From positions 62,001 to 126,000 of the forward strand of contig JAGRPP010000017.1 of the NCBI GenBank assembly GCA_019449415.1: a stretch of 64,000 nt of DNA, given 5' to 3'. A program made the position numbers and the translations under genes. Below the pieces are notes generated by a model. The model saw only the letters and a program-made list of their open reading frames with translations, was not told where the DNA came from and searched no databases. How positions within the stretch are numbered: position 1 is the stretch's first letter; each line of letters begins with the position of its first letter. Shown one piece after another: positions 45,060-55,490 of the stretch. This DNA comes from Geothrix sp. (GTDB lineage Bacteria; Acidobacteriota; Holophagae; Holophagales; Holophagaceae).

Positions 45060-46658
45060 TCAGAATGTGCTCCCGCCCAGGCGTTCCCGCAGCTTGCGCC
45101 GCAGGTTCAGGGCAAACAGGTTGAGGATGACCACCACCAGCAGCAGGAGCAGCGAGGCCATGAAGACCATGGGCTTGGCGGCCTCGGAATTGGGGCTCTG
45201 GAACCCGACATCGTAGATGTGGAACCCGAGGTGCATGAATTTCCGGTCGAGGTGGAGGAAGGGGAAGGTCCCATCCAGGGGCATGGCGGGGGCGAGCTTC
45301 ACCACGCCCGTGAGCATGAGGGGCGCCACCTCGCCCGCGCCCCGGGCGATGGCCAGGATGAGGCCGGTGAGGATGCCAGGAGTGGCGCTGGGCAGGACGA
45401 CATTCCAGAGGGTCTGCCACTTGGTGGCGCCCATGGCCAGGCTGGCTTCCCGCTGGGAACGGGGCACCGCTCCCAGCGCCTCCTCGGTGGCCACCACCAC
45501 CACGGGCACCGTCAGCAGCGACAGGGTCAGGGAGGCCCAGAGGATGCCGCCGGTCCCGTAGGTGGGCGTGGGCAGGCTGTCGGCGTAGAAGAGGTGATCG
45601 ATGGTGCCCCCGAGGCCGTAGACGAAGAAGCCCAGGCCGAACACGCCGAACACGATGGAGGGGACGCCCGCCAGATTGTTCACGGCCACGCGGACGGCCC
45701 GGACCAGCCAGCCCTGCCGGGCGTATTCGCGAAGGTAGAGGGCCGTGATCACGCCCAGGGGAACCACCAGGACCGACATCACCAGCACCATCATCACGGT
45801 GCCGAAGATCGCGGGGAAGATGCCGCCCTCGGTATTGGATTCCCGCGGCGAATCGGCCATGAATTCCCAGAGGCGCGAGGCATACACGCCCAGCTTCCCG
45901 AAGACATTCATGTCGTTGGCGGGCACCAGCCTGACTACGGAGGCCAGGGGCAGCTCCTTGACCTGGCCATCGGCCGTTGACAGGGAAAGGGTCCAGGTTC
46001 TGGACTGCGCCCGGAGGTCCTCCAGGCCCGCCTGGACTTGGTCATAGGTGGCCTGGAGCGCGGAAACCTTGGCATCCAGCGACTCGAGGAGGGCTGCATC
46101 GCCGCTCTTTTCGGCTTTGCGGCGGTCCAGCCGGATGGCTTCGATGCGGCGGTTGAGTTCCCCGACCTCGCCCTTCCCGATGGACTGGATGCGGCGCCGC
46201 AGGCGGAAGGCTTCGCCCAGGTGGTCCTGGGCTTCGGCCAAGGCGCGCGCCCCGGTGGCCACGACTTCGCCCTGGTGGCTGATGGAGGCGATCCGGCCGA
46301 TGAAGGGGCCGTATTCGAGCCGTTCGATGAGCAGGGCGTCTTTCGGCTGTTCCGGAGCGCTGATGTTGGCAGCGGGAATCCAGCGGAAGTCCTGGCCGTA
46401 GACATCGCGGTTGGCGACGCGGAACTGGATCTTCTCCGACTCCCCCCCGCGGGCGGGCTCATGGCCCGTGATCTCCCCCAGCAGGGGCCCGTCGGGCGTC
46501 TGGACCTGGACGATGGGACTGGGCCAGAAGTAGCCCAGGCCCTTGGCCGCGATGAACCCGGCCAGGCCGATGATCATGGCGAGGCAGAAGGCCAAGACGG
46601 TGGCGGAGAGCCAGACGAAGACATCGCCCTGACGGAAGGATTCGGTCAAGCGGCTCAT
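45060..46658 (-). CDS. pstA: phosphate ABC transporter permease PstA, long form
   Basis: 532 residues; usual PstA is about 290. One N-terminal span, then about 200 residues of soluble, partly coiled-coil sequence ([48 protein letters not shown]), then the six-span permease domain with the EAA-like loop ([30 protein letters not shown]). The same long architecture occurs in some proteobacteria. Start overlaps the pstC stop (TGATG). Confidence 0.92.
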   Translation of the reverse strand: MSRLTESFRQGDVFVWLSATVLAFCLAMIIGLAGFIAAKGLGYFWPSPIVQVQTPDGPLLGEITGHEPARGGESEKIQFRVANRDVYGQDFRWIPAANISAPEQPKDALLIERLEYGPFIGRIASISHQGEVVATGARALAEAQDHLGEAFRLRRRIQSIGKGEVGELNRRIEAIRLDRRKAEKSGDAALLESLDAKVSALQATYDQVQAGLEDLRAQSRTWTLSLSTADGQVKELPLASVVRLVPANDMNVFGKLGVYASRLWEFMADSPRESNTEGGIFPAIFGTVMMVLVMSVLVVPLGVITALYLREYARQGWLVRAVRVAVNNLAGVPSIVFGVFGLGFFVYGLGGTIDHLFYADSLPTPTYGTGGILWASLTLSLLTVPVVVVATEEALGAVPRSQREASLAMGATKWQTLWNVVLPSATPGILTGLILAIARGAGEVAPLMLTGVVKLAPAMPLDGTFPFLHLDRKFMHLGFHIYDVGFQSPNSEAAKPMVFMASLLLLLVVVILNLFALNLRRKLRERLGGSTF

Positions 46659-48829
46659 CAGATGGACTCATAGCGGCGCCGCAGCCGCTGGCGGACCAGT
46701 TCGGCGACGGTGTTGAGGATGAAGGTGAAGATGAAGAGGAGGAAGGCCGCCAGGAAGAGGATGCGGTAGAGGGTTCCATGGAGCGGGGCTTCCGGAATTT
46801 CCACGGCGATGTTGGCGCTGAGGGTGCGCATGCCGTTGAAGGGGCTCCAATCCAGCACGGGGGTGTTGCCGGTGGCCATGAGGACGATCATCGTCTCACC
46901 GATGGCGCGGCCCAGGCCGACCATGGTGGCGGAGAAGATGCCGGGGCTGGCCGTCGGGAGCACCACGCGCCAGGCGGTCTGCCAGGGGCTGGCGCCGCAG
47001 GCGAGGCTGGCCGAGGTGAGCGAGCGGGGCACGCTCGACAGGGCGTCCTCGCTGATCGTGAAAATGATCGGAATGACGGCGAACCCCATCGCAAAACCGA
47101 CCACCAGGCTGTTCCGCTGATCATAGGAGACGCCCATGGCCGACTGCAGCCAGGCGCGGTAGCTGCCTCCCATCATCGTATGCTCGACCCAGGGCCCGGC
47201 CAGGCTGGCGAGCCAGATGCCCACGAGCAGGATCGGGAACATCCAGAGCGCCTCGCGGCCGGTGCCGAAGGCGTTTCGGAAGGGCTGCGGCAGGCGACTC
47301 CAGATGGGCATGACCAGCAGGGCCAGGAAAAGGACGGCGAAGGGGTAGATGAAGACTTCCACGGCCATTTTTTCAAGCAGGGGGGCCATGACGAGGCCCG
47401 CCAGGAAGCCGAGTACGACGGAGGGCAGGGCCGCCATGATCTCTACGGTGGGCTTGATGACATTCCGGAGGCGCGGGGAGGCCAGCTGCGAGGTGTAGAG
47501 CGCCCCGAGGACCGCCAGGGGGAACGCGAAGAGCATGGCGTACAGGGTGCCCTTGAGGGTTCCGAAGACCAGGGGCACGAGGCTGAACTTGGGCTCGAAA
47601 TCGTCAGTGCCGCCCGTGCTCTGCCAGACATATTCCGCCTTCTCGTACCCCTCGTAGTGGGTCTTCCCCCACAGCAGGCCGAAGCTGACTTCCGGATGAG
47701 GCGCGCTGAGGGACCAGAGGCGCAGGGCGCCCGTGGCGGCGTTCGCATGGAGGATGAGGTCGCCCCGGGGCGCCAGGGTGGCGTGGCCGGGGCCGTCGAT
47801 CCGCATGGAGAACAGCCGCCGCTCCGTGGTCAGGTGGTCCACCACGACCTGACGGGCCGTCCAGCCGAGGAACCGCTTGTCGCGCTGGCTCGGCTGGAAC
47901 CCCAGGACGGCTCCGTCCAGCCGGGGGAAGTGGTGGAAGGCCTGGAGCTGGAAGGTCTCATTCACCCGGACCCGCTGGAAGGCGGCGAGCTTGCCCTGAA
48001 TCCCGCCAACCAGGAGGCTGGTGTGCCCCAGCGCGAAGCCCAGGGACTGGATCGGCTCGCCGAAATCCGAGGTGGAGAGGACGCCATTCGCCTCGGGATC
48101 CACATCCAGCAGCCGGCCTTCCCGGGTTCCGACGAAGAGGTTCTTGGCATCGCTGCTCCAGGCCGCGGCCGTGGGGTGGAGCCCGGGATCGAGGGGGAGC
48201 GCCTTCCAGTCGAGGGCACCCGTGCCATCCAGGGCCGATTCGGACCAGACCAGGCCATCGCCCTGGCGGGCGGCCACCCTCAAGGTGGTTCCACCGGCGA
48301 GGCCGCCGCCCTCCAGGATCTGGAAGGTCAGGATCTCGCCCACCTGCGGCCCGGCCAGTCCGCCGCCCAGCCAGTGGGATTCCAGGGTCCATTGGGCGGG
48401 GTCGTTCTCCCCGGCGGGTTTCGACCAGGCCATGCGGGCCAGGAAGAGCCGGTCGTCGGCCCCGATGACGAGGCACTCACCCCGCGGCGTGGCGGGCGTG
48501 AGGGCCTTCCAGGGCAGGAGAGGGCCGTCCGCGGGAACGGGGAGGGGGGTTCCTTCCGGGAGCCGAAGGGCCTTCACGCCCTCTGTCCGGGACAGGAAGA
48601 CGCCTGCCTTCCCGGATTCATCCAGCCAGCCTGCGGCGGACTGGGGCGCCTGCAGGGTCGCGACGGACTTGGACTGGGGCGGAATGAACAGCGGAATGGC
48701 TTCCTTCAGGATGAAGAGAAGCATCGCCAGCACGGCGCCAATAATCAGAATGCCCCCACCCGAAATGGTGAAGGCCATAAACCGATCCATGCGCTGGGCG
48801 CGGGCCTGATTGGAGGGGGTGCTGGGCAT
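46658..48829 (-). CDS. pstC: phosphate ABC transporter permease PstC, long form
   Basis: 723 residues; usual PstC is about 310. After one span (ILIIGAVLAMLLFILKEAIPLF) there are some 350 periplasmic residues with repeat-like strands (AAAWSSDAKNLFVGTREGRLLDVD; SLLVGGIQGKLAAFQRV; GDLILHANAATGALRLWSL) that resemble beta-propeller blades. The permease domain begins near LVPLVFGTLKGTLYAMLFAFPLAVLGALYTSQL and carries the loop SEDALSSVPRSLTSASLACGASPWQTAW. A matching long PstA follows. Confidence 0.92.
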   Translation of the reverse strand: MPSTPSNQARAQRMDRFMAFTISGGGILIIGAVLAMLLFILKEAIPLFIPPQSKSVATLQAPQSAAGWLDESGKAGVFLSRTEGVKALRLPEGTPLPVPADGPLLPWKALTPATPRGECLVIGADDRLFLARMAWSKPAGENDPAQWTLESHWLGGGLAGPQVGEILTFQILEGGGLAGGTTLRVAARQGDGLVWSESALDGTGALDWKALPLDPGLHPTAAAWSSDAKNLFVGTREGRLLDVDPEANGVLSTSDFGEPIQSLGFALGHTSLLVGGIQGKLAAFQRVRVNETFQLQAFHHFPRLDGAVLGFQPSQRDKRFLGWTARQVVVDHLTTERRLFSMRIDGPGHATLAPRGDLILHANAATGALRLWSLSAPHPEVSFGLLWGKTHYEGYEKAEYVWQSTGGTDDFEPKFSLVPLVFGTLKGTLYAMLFAFPLAVLGALYTSQLASPRLRNVIKPTVEIMAALPSVVLGFLAGLVMAPLLEKMAVEVFIYPFAVLFLALLVMPIWSRLPQPFRNAFGTGREALWMFPILLVGIWLASLAGPWVEHTMMGGSYRAWLQSAMGVSYDQRNSLVVGFAMGFAVIPIIFTISEDALSSVPRSLTSASLACGASPWQTAWRVVLPTASPGIFSATMVGLGRAIGETMIVLMATGNTPVLDWSPFNGMRTLSANIAVEIPEAPLHGTLYRILFLAAFLLFIFTFILNTVAELVRQRLRRRYESI

Positions 48830-48863
48830 GGGGTCTCGTAAGGGGGTCAGGTCCGGGTCAAAA

Positions 48864-48900
48864 CATGGGCGTGCCGGAGGATCCCCCCGGCACGCCCATG
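48864..48900 (-). terminator. hairpin between pstS and pstC
   Basis: CATGGGCGTGCCGG and its perfect 14-bp complement around a 9-base loop. On the minus strand the hairpin is followed by TTTTGACC. It fits a partial terminator or mRNA 3'-end protector that allows more pstS than pstCAB message. Confidence 0.75.
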
Positions 48901-48910
48901 CGCGACTTCA

Positions 48911-49885
48911 TTACTTCAGCTTGGCGATCTCGTCGGCTTCCATCTTGGCGGTGAGGGGGAGGAACCCGTCCTTCACGACGATCTCCTGGCCCTCCTTGCT
49001 GAGCACGAACTTCAGGAACTCGCGGGTCAGGGGATCCACGGGCTTCTTCGGGTCCTTGTTGATGTAGACATAGAGGTAGCGGGACAGGGGGTACTTCCCG
49101 CTCAAGGCGTTCTCGTAGGTCGCGGCGAAGGATGCGCCGCCGTTCTTCTTCTCATCGGAGAGGGGCACGGCGCGGACGCCCGAGGTGGCGTAGCCGATGC
49201 CGCTGTAGCCGATGGCAAAGCGGTCGGACCCGACGCTCTGGACCACGGAGGAGGAACCGGGCTGCTCCTTGACGGTGTCCTTGAAGTCGCCCTTGAAGAG
49301 CGCGTGCTCCTTGAAATACCCGTAGGTGCCGCTGGCGCTGTTGCGGCCGTAGAGGCTGATGGTCTTGGAGGCCGCCTCGCCGGTCAGGCCGAGATCGCCC
49401 CAGGTCTTGATATCCTTGGCCAGCCCGCCCTTGCGCGTCTTAGAGAAGATGGCGTCAACCTGCTGGAGGCTGAGGGACTTGACGGTGCTGTTCTTGTTCA
49501 CGAACACGGCCAGCGTGTCGATGGCGACGGCCACCTTGGTGGGCTTGTAGCCGAACTTCTTCTCGAACTTGTCGATCTCCTCGTTCTTCATCTCGCGGCT
49601 CATGGGGCCGAGCTGGCTGGTGCTCTCGATCAGGGCCGGAGGAGCGGTGGTCGAACCCTTGCCTTCCACCTGGATCTTCACATTGGGATACTTCTTGTTG
49701 AATCCCTCAACCCAATAGGCCATCAGGTTGTTCAGGGTGTCGGACCCGATGGAGTTCAGGTTCCCGCTGATTCCGGAGACCTTCTTGTAGGTGGTGACCT
49801 TGGGATCGACCTTGATGGTCTGGGCGGTCGCGGACACCCCCACCAGAACGGCCAGAAGGGTGCGGGCCAGGACTTGCATTCTCAT
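48911..49885 (-). CDS. pstS: phosphate-binding periplasmic protein
   Basis: 324 residues with a signal peptide (VLARTLLAVLVGVSATAQ). Phosphate-binding protein patterns: GSDTLNNLMAYWVEGFNKKYPNVKIQVEGKGS, LGPMSREMKNEE, YGRNSASGTYGYFKEHAL and IGYSGIGYATSGVRAVPL. AAGGAGG lies 7 bases before the ATG. It is the first gene of pstS-C-A-B-phoU-phoB, behind a Pho-box-like repeat 62 bases upstream. Confidence 0.95.
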   Translation of the reverse strand: MRMQVLARTLLAVLVGVSATAQTIKVDPKVTTYKKVSGISGNLNSIGSDTLNNLMAYWVEGFNKKYPNVKIQVEGKGSTTAPPALIESTSQLGPMSREMKNEEIDKFEKKFGYKPTKVAVAIDTLAVFVNKNSTVKSLSLQQVDAIFSKTRKGGLAKDIKTWGDLGLTGEAASKTISLYGRNSASGTYGYFKEHALFKGDFKDTVKEQPGSSSVVQSVGSDRFAIGYSGIGYATSGVRAVPLSDEKKNGGASFAATYENALSGKYPLSRYLYVYINKDPKKPVDPLTREFLKFVLSKEGQEIVVKDGFLPLTAKMEADEIAKLK

Positions 49886-49946
49886 CGATGCCTCCTTGTA
49901 TGGGTTCGACTCTGGGGGCCGGAGGTGAAGGTCGCTGGCCCAGGTT

Positions 49947-49964
49947 GTGACATCCGTGTAACTT
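49947..49964 (-). promoter_or_regulatory. Pho-box-like 7-4-7 direct repeat upstream of pstS
   Basis: Minus strand AAGTTAC-ACGG-ATGTCAC. Two heptamers 11 bases apart, matching the form of the E. coli Pho box (CTGTCAT repeats spaced by 4), located 62-79 bases before the pstS ATG. Its partner element is at 41325. Confidence 0.55.
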
Positions 49965-50114
49965 CACCGGGAGCCGCATCCAGGGGGGCTGGGTGCTCTT
50001 TGCTTGCCCCCCGGGGAATAAGTGGGTTTAATGACTGAAGATCCTGCGGGCAAATCGAGGCCACGCCCTTTGCTTTCGCGGATTGCGACCATCCCTTTAT
50101 TCCCTACCGGGTGG

Positions 50115-50141
50115 CCGAAGACAGGGCAGGGCCCCCTTCGG
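50115..50141 (+). repeat. leader hairpin of the RNase E/G gene
   Basis: CCGAAG (50115-50120) pairs with CTTCGG (50136-50141); inside, GGGC pairs with GCCC around AGG. TTT follows. It lies 92 bases before the TTG start. It could be an attenuator or an autoregulatory RNase E target. Confidence 0.5.
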
Positions 50142-50232
50142 TTTCCCGACCTCCCATCCCGAATCCAACCCCATGCAAGGCCGCCGCGCACACCCTGCGC
50201 CAGCCGCAGCCCTGGGAACCACAGGAGAATCC

Positions 50233-52458
50233 TTGAATCCCAAGAAAACGATGATGATCAACGCCACCGATCCGGAAGAGATCCGCGTGGCCACCCTGAT
50301 CGACGGCGTCCTGTTCGATTACGATGTCGAATTTCTCCACAACGAGAAGATCAAAGGCAACCTCTACAAGGCCAGGGTCGTCCGCGTGGACACCAGCCTC
50401 CAGGCGGCCTTCGTCCACTTCGGCGGCCAGAAGAACGGCTTCCTGCCCCTCGGGGAGCTCCCCCGGGAGATGAGCGGCGACGGTCGCCGGGGCCGCATCC
50501 AGGATGTCCTCCAGCGGGACCAGGAGATCCTGGTCCAGGCCGTGCGCGAGGAACTGGGCAGCAAGGGTGCCATGATGACCGGCCAGATCAGCCTGGCAGG
50601 CCGCTACCTGGTCATCACCCCCGGCAACCCCGTCAACGGCATCAGCCGCAAGATCGAGAGCACCGAGGAGCGCCGCCACTTCAAGCAGCTCGTCGACACC
50701 CTGGAGATCCCCGAGGACATCGGCGTGATCGTCCGCACCGCCAGCCTGGGCGTGACGAAGGAGGACTTCGAGCGCGACCTGGAGTATCTGCTGGACACCT
50801 ACAAGGAAGTGCTGAACCGCTACAAGCACCGCCACGGTCCCGGGCTGGTATGGCAGGAGGACGATGTCGTCACCCGCACCCTGCGCGACACCTTCAGCGC
50901 CGATGTGGAGGAAGTGCAGATCGATGACCTGGACACCTTCCATGCTGCCCAGTCCTTCTTCAAGCGGACCATGCCCCAGCACCTCGAAGTGCTGAAGCAC
51001 TACACGGGCAAGAAGCCCCTCTTCACCCGCTACCAGTTGGAAGAGCAGATCGACCGCGTCTACGGCCGGAAGGTGCCCCTGCCCAGCGGCGGCGCCCTGG
51101 TGCTGGATCAGACCGAGGCCCTGGTGGCCATCGATGTGAACAGCGGCAAGACCTCCGGCGACGGCGTGGAGGACATGGCCTTCAAGACCAACATGGAAGC
51201 CGCGGAGGAAGTGGCCCGCCAGCTGCGCCTGCGCGACCTGGCCGGTCTCATCGCCATCGACTTCATCGACATGAAGCGCGAGTCCCACATCCGCTCCGTC
51301 CAGGACAAGCTGGTGGACTGCCTCAAGGCCGACAAGGCGCGCATGGAGGTGGGGAAGATCAACCGCTTCGGCGTGCTGGTCATGACCCGCCAGCGCATCC
51401 GTCCGAGCCTCCAGCATGTGAACCACGAGTCCTGCCCCACCTGCGCCGGCACCGGCAAGGTGAAGACCATCGAGGCGATGGCGCTCTCCGTGGTCCGCAA
51501 GCTCCATGGCATCCTGGCCAAGGGCGGCATCGGGGAGATCCGCGTGAAGCTGGCCCCGGCCATTGCCGCCGCGGTGCTCAATGAGAAGCGCAGCGACCTG
51601 ACGCAGATGGAGGAGGAGAGCGGCGCGAAGATCCTCATCCTGGCCGATTGGTCCATGGGCTACGGCGAGATGGCCGCCGAGATCGAGCGCGCCGAGGAGG
51701 CTCAGGCCGAGAAGCCGACCGCTGCCAAGCCGCACCGGGAGAAGGGCGGTCCGGAAGAGGAGACGGTTGTGCTGGGCGGCGACAGCCCCATCTCCTTCGA
51801 CAAGGCGCTGGGCGTGCATGGCGAAGGCCCCAGGGAAACCAAGAAGGAAGCCTTCAAATACGACCGCCGCGATCTGCAGCGGGCGGCCCTGGATGAACGG
51901 GAGCGCCTGCGGGCCCTGTTCGAGAGCGCCAAGCCCGAGGACGAGGAGTCCGAGGAGGGGGCCGAGGAACCTGGCGACGAGGTCAAGGGCGAAGGTGCCA
52001 AGCGCAAGCGTCGCCGGCGTCGCCGCAAGGGCGGAGCGGAGCGGAACGGCGAGGGCACGACCCCGGCCGAGACCCGCGAGGACCGATCCGAACCCGCCCC
52101 CCAGCCCGAACCTCCGAAGGTCACGGCGGACCTGGTGGCCAGCCTGCTGACCCCCAGCCCCCGCCCGCGGATCGGCGCCGCAGCTCCAGCCGTGGCCGCG
52201 CCCGAAGCGCCCGCGGACTCGACCAAAGACCTGGCCAAGCCCAAGCGCACCCCCCGCGCGAAGGTGACCTCGGCGCCCGAACCCGCCGCGGCTCCCGTTT
52301 CCGAGCCGGCCGTGACGGCGGAAATTCCTGCCAAGAAGAAGGCCGCGCCCAAAGCCAAGGCTCCCAAGGCGCCCGCCAAGAAGGCCGACAAGGCCGAAAC
52401 GGCGGAAGAAAAGCCCAAGCCCAAGACGACCCGGGCCAAGAAGGCCAAGGCCGAGTAG
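50233..52458 (+). CDS. rng: ribonuclease E/G
   Basis: 741 residues from a TTG that has AGGAG just upstream. The catalytic half has an S1-type RNA-binding domain with insertion (residues about 35-130), then the DNase I-like active site with Asp301 (AIDVNSGK) and Asp346 (IDFIDMK), and the zinc link Cys401/Cys404 (CPTC). About 200 C-terminal residues are low complexity: an arginine cluster (KRKRRRRRRKGG) and Lys/Ala/Pro repeats, as in RNase E scaffolds that bind RNA or partners. It processes rRNA and mRNA. First of three tightly spaced plus-strand genes. Confidence 0.93.
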   Translation: MNPKKTMMINATDPEEIRVATLIDGVLFDYDVEFLHNEKIKGNLYKARVVRVDTSLQAAFVHFGGQKNGFLPLGELPREMSGDGRRGRIQDVLQRDQEILVQAVREELGSKGAMMTGQISLAGRYLVITPGNPVNGISRKIESTEERRHFKQLVDTLEIPEDIGVIVRTASLGVTKEDFERDLEYLLDTYKEVLNRYKHRHGPGLVWQEDDVVTRTLRDTFSADVEEVQIDDLDTFHAAQSFFKRTMPQHLEVLKHYTGKKPLFTRYQLEEQIDRVYGRKVPLPSGGALVLDQTEALVAIDVNSGKTSGDGVEDMAFKTNMEAAEEVARQLRLRDLAGLIAIDFIDMKRESHIRSVQDKLVDCLKADKARMEVGKINRFGVLVMTRQRIRPSLQHVNHESCPTCAGTGKVKTIEAMALSVVRKLHGILAKGGIGEIRVKLAPAIAAAVLNEKRSDLTQMEEESGAKILILADWSMGYGEMAAEIERAEEAQAEKPTAAKPHREKGGPEEETVVLGGDSPISFDKALGVHGEGPRETKKEAFKYDRRDLQRAALDERERLRALFESAKPEDEESEEGAEEPGDEVKGEGAKRKRRRRRRKGGAERNGEGTTPAETREDRSEPAPQPEPPKVTADLVASLLTPSPRPRIGAAAPAVAAPEAPADSTKDLAKPKRTPRAKVTSAPEPAAAPVSEPAVTAEIPAKKKAAPKAKAPKAPAKKADKAETAEEKPKPKTTRAKKAKAE

Positions 52459-52464
52459 CCGGCC

Positions 52465-53187
52465 GTGTCCCTCTACTGGCTGGCCCCCCTCGCCTCCCTC
52501 GCCACCCTCCTGGGTGGCTGGGGCGTCGTGCGGTTCCTCCAGGGGCGAGCCCAGTTCATGCGCCTTCTTTCAGGCGTGGCAGCGGGCTACCTGCTCTCCG
52601 TCACCGTGGTCCGCATCATCCCGGAGTGCCTGGAGGCCAAGGGCGGGGAATCCAACGCCCTGTGGGTCCTGGCAGGCTATCTGCTCGTCCATGTGATGGA
52701 GCACGGCATCACGCTCCACTTCCACTACGGCGAGGAAACCCACAAGGACGGCTCGCCCCTCAGCGGGGTGCTCGCCCTGATCGGGCTGTCCCTGCACAGC
52801 CTTATGGACGGTGTGGCCATTGCGGCGGCCCTGGCCACCCATAGCAACCTCGGCCCGCTGGTGGTGCTCGGCATCCTGTTCCACCGCATCCCCGAAGGCG
52901 GCACCATCGCCTCGATCTTCCTGGTGCGGGGATTTGGGAACCGGGGCGCCCTCCTCGCGGCGGGCACCCTGGCCCTGGCGGCCCTCGTGGGCTCGGCCGG
53001 GCAGTCCCTCCTGAACCTCCCCACGGGGCCGGTGCTGGGGCTCACGGCCGGGCTGGCGCTCTATGTGGCCAGCTCGGATCTGCTGCCGGAGGTGCAGAAG
53101 GTCTCGGGGTTCCGCAGCACGGTGGCCCTGCTTTCCGGCGTGGGGATCTTCCTGCTCAGCGCGCGGCTGCTGCCGCACCATCACTGA
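52465..53187 (+). CDS. ZIP-family metal transporter
   Basis: 240 residues, GTG start 6 bases after the RNase gene. Seven or eight spans. The metal-site helices are LSLHSLMDGVAIAAALA and LFHRIPEGGTIASIFL, characteristic of ZIP zinc/iron transporters, with a histidine-rich loop (HVMEHGITLHFHYGEETHKDG) that would face the cytosol. It imports divalent metal, probably zinc. Confidence 0.9.
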   Translation: MSLYWLAPLASLATLLGGWGVVRFLQGRAQFMRLLSGVAAGYLLSVTVVRIIPECLEAKGGESNALWVLAGYLLVHVMEHGITLHFHYGEETHKDGSPLSGVLALIGLSLHSLMDGVAIAAALATHSNLGPLVVLGILFHRIPEGGTIASIFLVRGFGNRGALLAAGTLALAALVGSAGQSLLNLPTGPVLGLTAGLALYVASSDLLPEVQKVSGFRSTVALLSGVGIFLLSARLLPHHH

Positions 53188-53194
53188 CCAACTC

Positions 53195-55490
53195 ATGGCC
53201 ATCCCCGGGAAGACCCGAGGTCTGCTGCTGGGGGCCCTGCCGTGCCTGCTGGCGGCGCAGGGCCCGCCCGCCATTCCGGTTCCCGCACCGCTGGAGGCGC
53301 CCACCCTGGCGGAACTGCTTCCCCTGAGGCCGTTCCAGGTGGATTCGGGCCCGGGCCTTTCCCGCGTGCCCTTCGATTGGCGGGGGGAGCGGGTTCGCGA
53401 GCAGGGGGATGTCTGGATCCTCGAGCAGGGCGCCATCCAAGCCGAGGGCCTGCTGCTCCTGGCGGATCACATCGAGTATCGCATTTCCGAAGGGCGCCTG
53501 GTGGCCTCGGGCCACATCCGCCTGGAGGGCCCCGGCCTGCGCCTGCGCAGCGAGCGGCTGGAGATGGACTGGGAACGGCGGTCCGGCGAGGCCTGGGCGC
53601 TCCAGATGGACCTGCCTCCGACCTGGTCCCTCCGCTCCTCCCATGTGGCCTTCACCACTCTGCGAACCTGGTCCTTCGACAGCGTGGAATTGAGTCCCTG
53701 CCCGGAAGAGCGGCCTGGCTGGAAGGCGCGGCTCTCGTCCCTGAAAGTAGATCTCGACGGCTTCGCAACCCTGTGGAATGCCCGGGTCCAGATGGGGCCC
53801 GTGCCCATCTTCTACCTGCCGTACGCTCTCTATCCGGCCCAGGCGGAGCGGACCTCGGGCCTGCTGCCTCCGAAGCTGGGACTCTCGAGCGCCTTTGGCT
53901 CCACCCTGGGGCTTTCGTACTACCAGGTGCTGGGAAGCTCGGCGGATGCCACCCTCGCGCCGGAATACTTCAGCAAGGAGGGCGTCCTCTGGGGCGGTGA
54001 GATGCGCTGGCGGCCGGACCTGACCCACCAGGGGAGCCTGTCCGGGCAGACCATCCACCAGCGCAGCCTCGACACCCACCGCTATCGCTACTCGCTGAAC
54101 GAGGTCTGGCAGCGGGAAGACGGATGGCAGCTGACCGCCGATGTGAACCAGGCCTCGGACAACCTGGTGGATGCGGACTTCGGGAAGGGCATCGGCTACC
54201 TGGGGGCCACCACCTTCGACTCGGCCCTCTACCTGGGGCGCAGCTTCACCTTCGGCAGCCTCAGCCTCTCGGCGGCGGAGCAGCGGAGCTTCTTCTTCAC
54301 GACGGATCAGGGCGACCCCTTCTACAGCCCGGATTTTCCCGCCTCCCTCCGGCGGCAGACCCTGCCCCAGGGCGAGTTCCGGTTCTTTCCGGTGGCGCTG
54401 GGTGCGCAGCTCTACCTGGACGGCGGCGTACGCCTGGGGCGCTTCGCCTACCGCGTCGAAGGCAGCACCACCACGCCCGATCGGGCCTACGCCTGGGACC
54501 GCCAGGACACCAACACGCGCCTGCACGGGCGCCTGGGCCAGTGGGGGCCCTTCCGCGCCGACCTCGAGGTCATGGGCCGCGCCACCCACTACAGCGCCTC
54601 GCTGAGTTCCCCGGTCTTCGATGCCGAGGGGGGAACGAGCGACACGGCGGTGAATCCCGCCACCAGCCCCTTCCAGGTGGATGGCGCCGCGGCGACGCGG
54701 TTCCTGGCCTCGGGGCACCTTCGCCTCTCGGGCCCCCAGGTGGGCCGGAGCTTCAAGGACTTCTCCCTCTTCGGCTACAAGGGCGAATTGAAGCATGTGG
54801 CGGAACCCTATTTCGGCTTCACCGAGACCAGCCGGTACTCGGAGGCCGGTGCTCTGCCGCGCTTCGACACCGTGGACTCCTTCCCGGGCGTCAACGAGAG
54901 CGCCTCCGGCGAGCGGAGCATCGAGCTGGGCCTCAAACAGCATGTCCTGGGCCGCCCGGGTTCGGGTTCCGGCTTCGCCGATCTCGCGCGCCTGCGGATC
55001 GCCACCCGCTATCACGCCTCGCCCATCATCCTCAGCGACGGGCGCTACAAGAAGGGCTGGTCCAGCGTGGACACGGATCTGGATGTGGAGCCCGACGAGC
55101 GCCTGCGGATCAGCCTCCGCCGGTCCTCGGACCTGGGCGCCGGGGGCTCCGACAACGCCCTGAGCCTGGATGTGAAGGCCCGGGACGGGAGCCGCTTCAA
55201 CCTGGCCTACTTCTCCACGGGCATCAACCGCTTCCTGGTGCGCCAGAAGGGCCTGCAGGTGGGCGGTGTCCAGCGCTACTGGGATGACCGCCTCCGTCTG
55301 GAATTCAGCGCCAACTACGACTTCCACCAGAGCGGCTTCGCTTCCAGCCAGGTGGCCCTGGCGTATGTGGAACCCTGCGTGGCCTATGTGCTGAAGTTCA
55401 CCCATGTGGCCGTGAACAAGGCCCTGGTCTCCGGGGGGCGAGAGGACCGCATCGATCTGACGCTGACCCTGAGGGGCCTGGGCGACCTCT

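Larger units (their letters stand above)
49886..50232. other. 347-base divergent control region of pstS and the RNase E/G gene
   Basis: The only gap over 300 bases. It holds the pstS Shine-Dalgarno, the Pho-box-like repeat at 49947-49964, and on the RNase side a hairpin at 50115-50141 and AGGAG before the TTG at 50233. In-frame ATGs at 50083 and 50173 lack ribosome sites and the peptide they would add looks non-coding. No small gene seen. Confidence 0.6.

Noticed and set aside
46778-48841. 687-residue plus-strand frame opposite pstC
   Set aside because: Antisense shadow of pstC without recognisable motifs.
48000-50000. Riboswitch or small RNA in the pst region
   Set aside because: Only the pstS-pstC hairpin and Pho-box repeats are visible; no known aptamer pattern.
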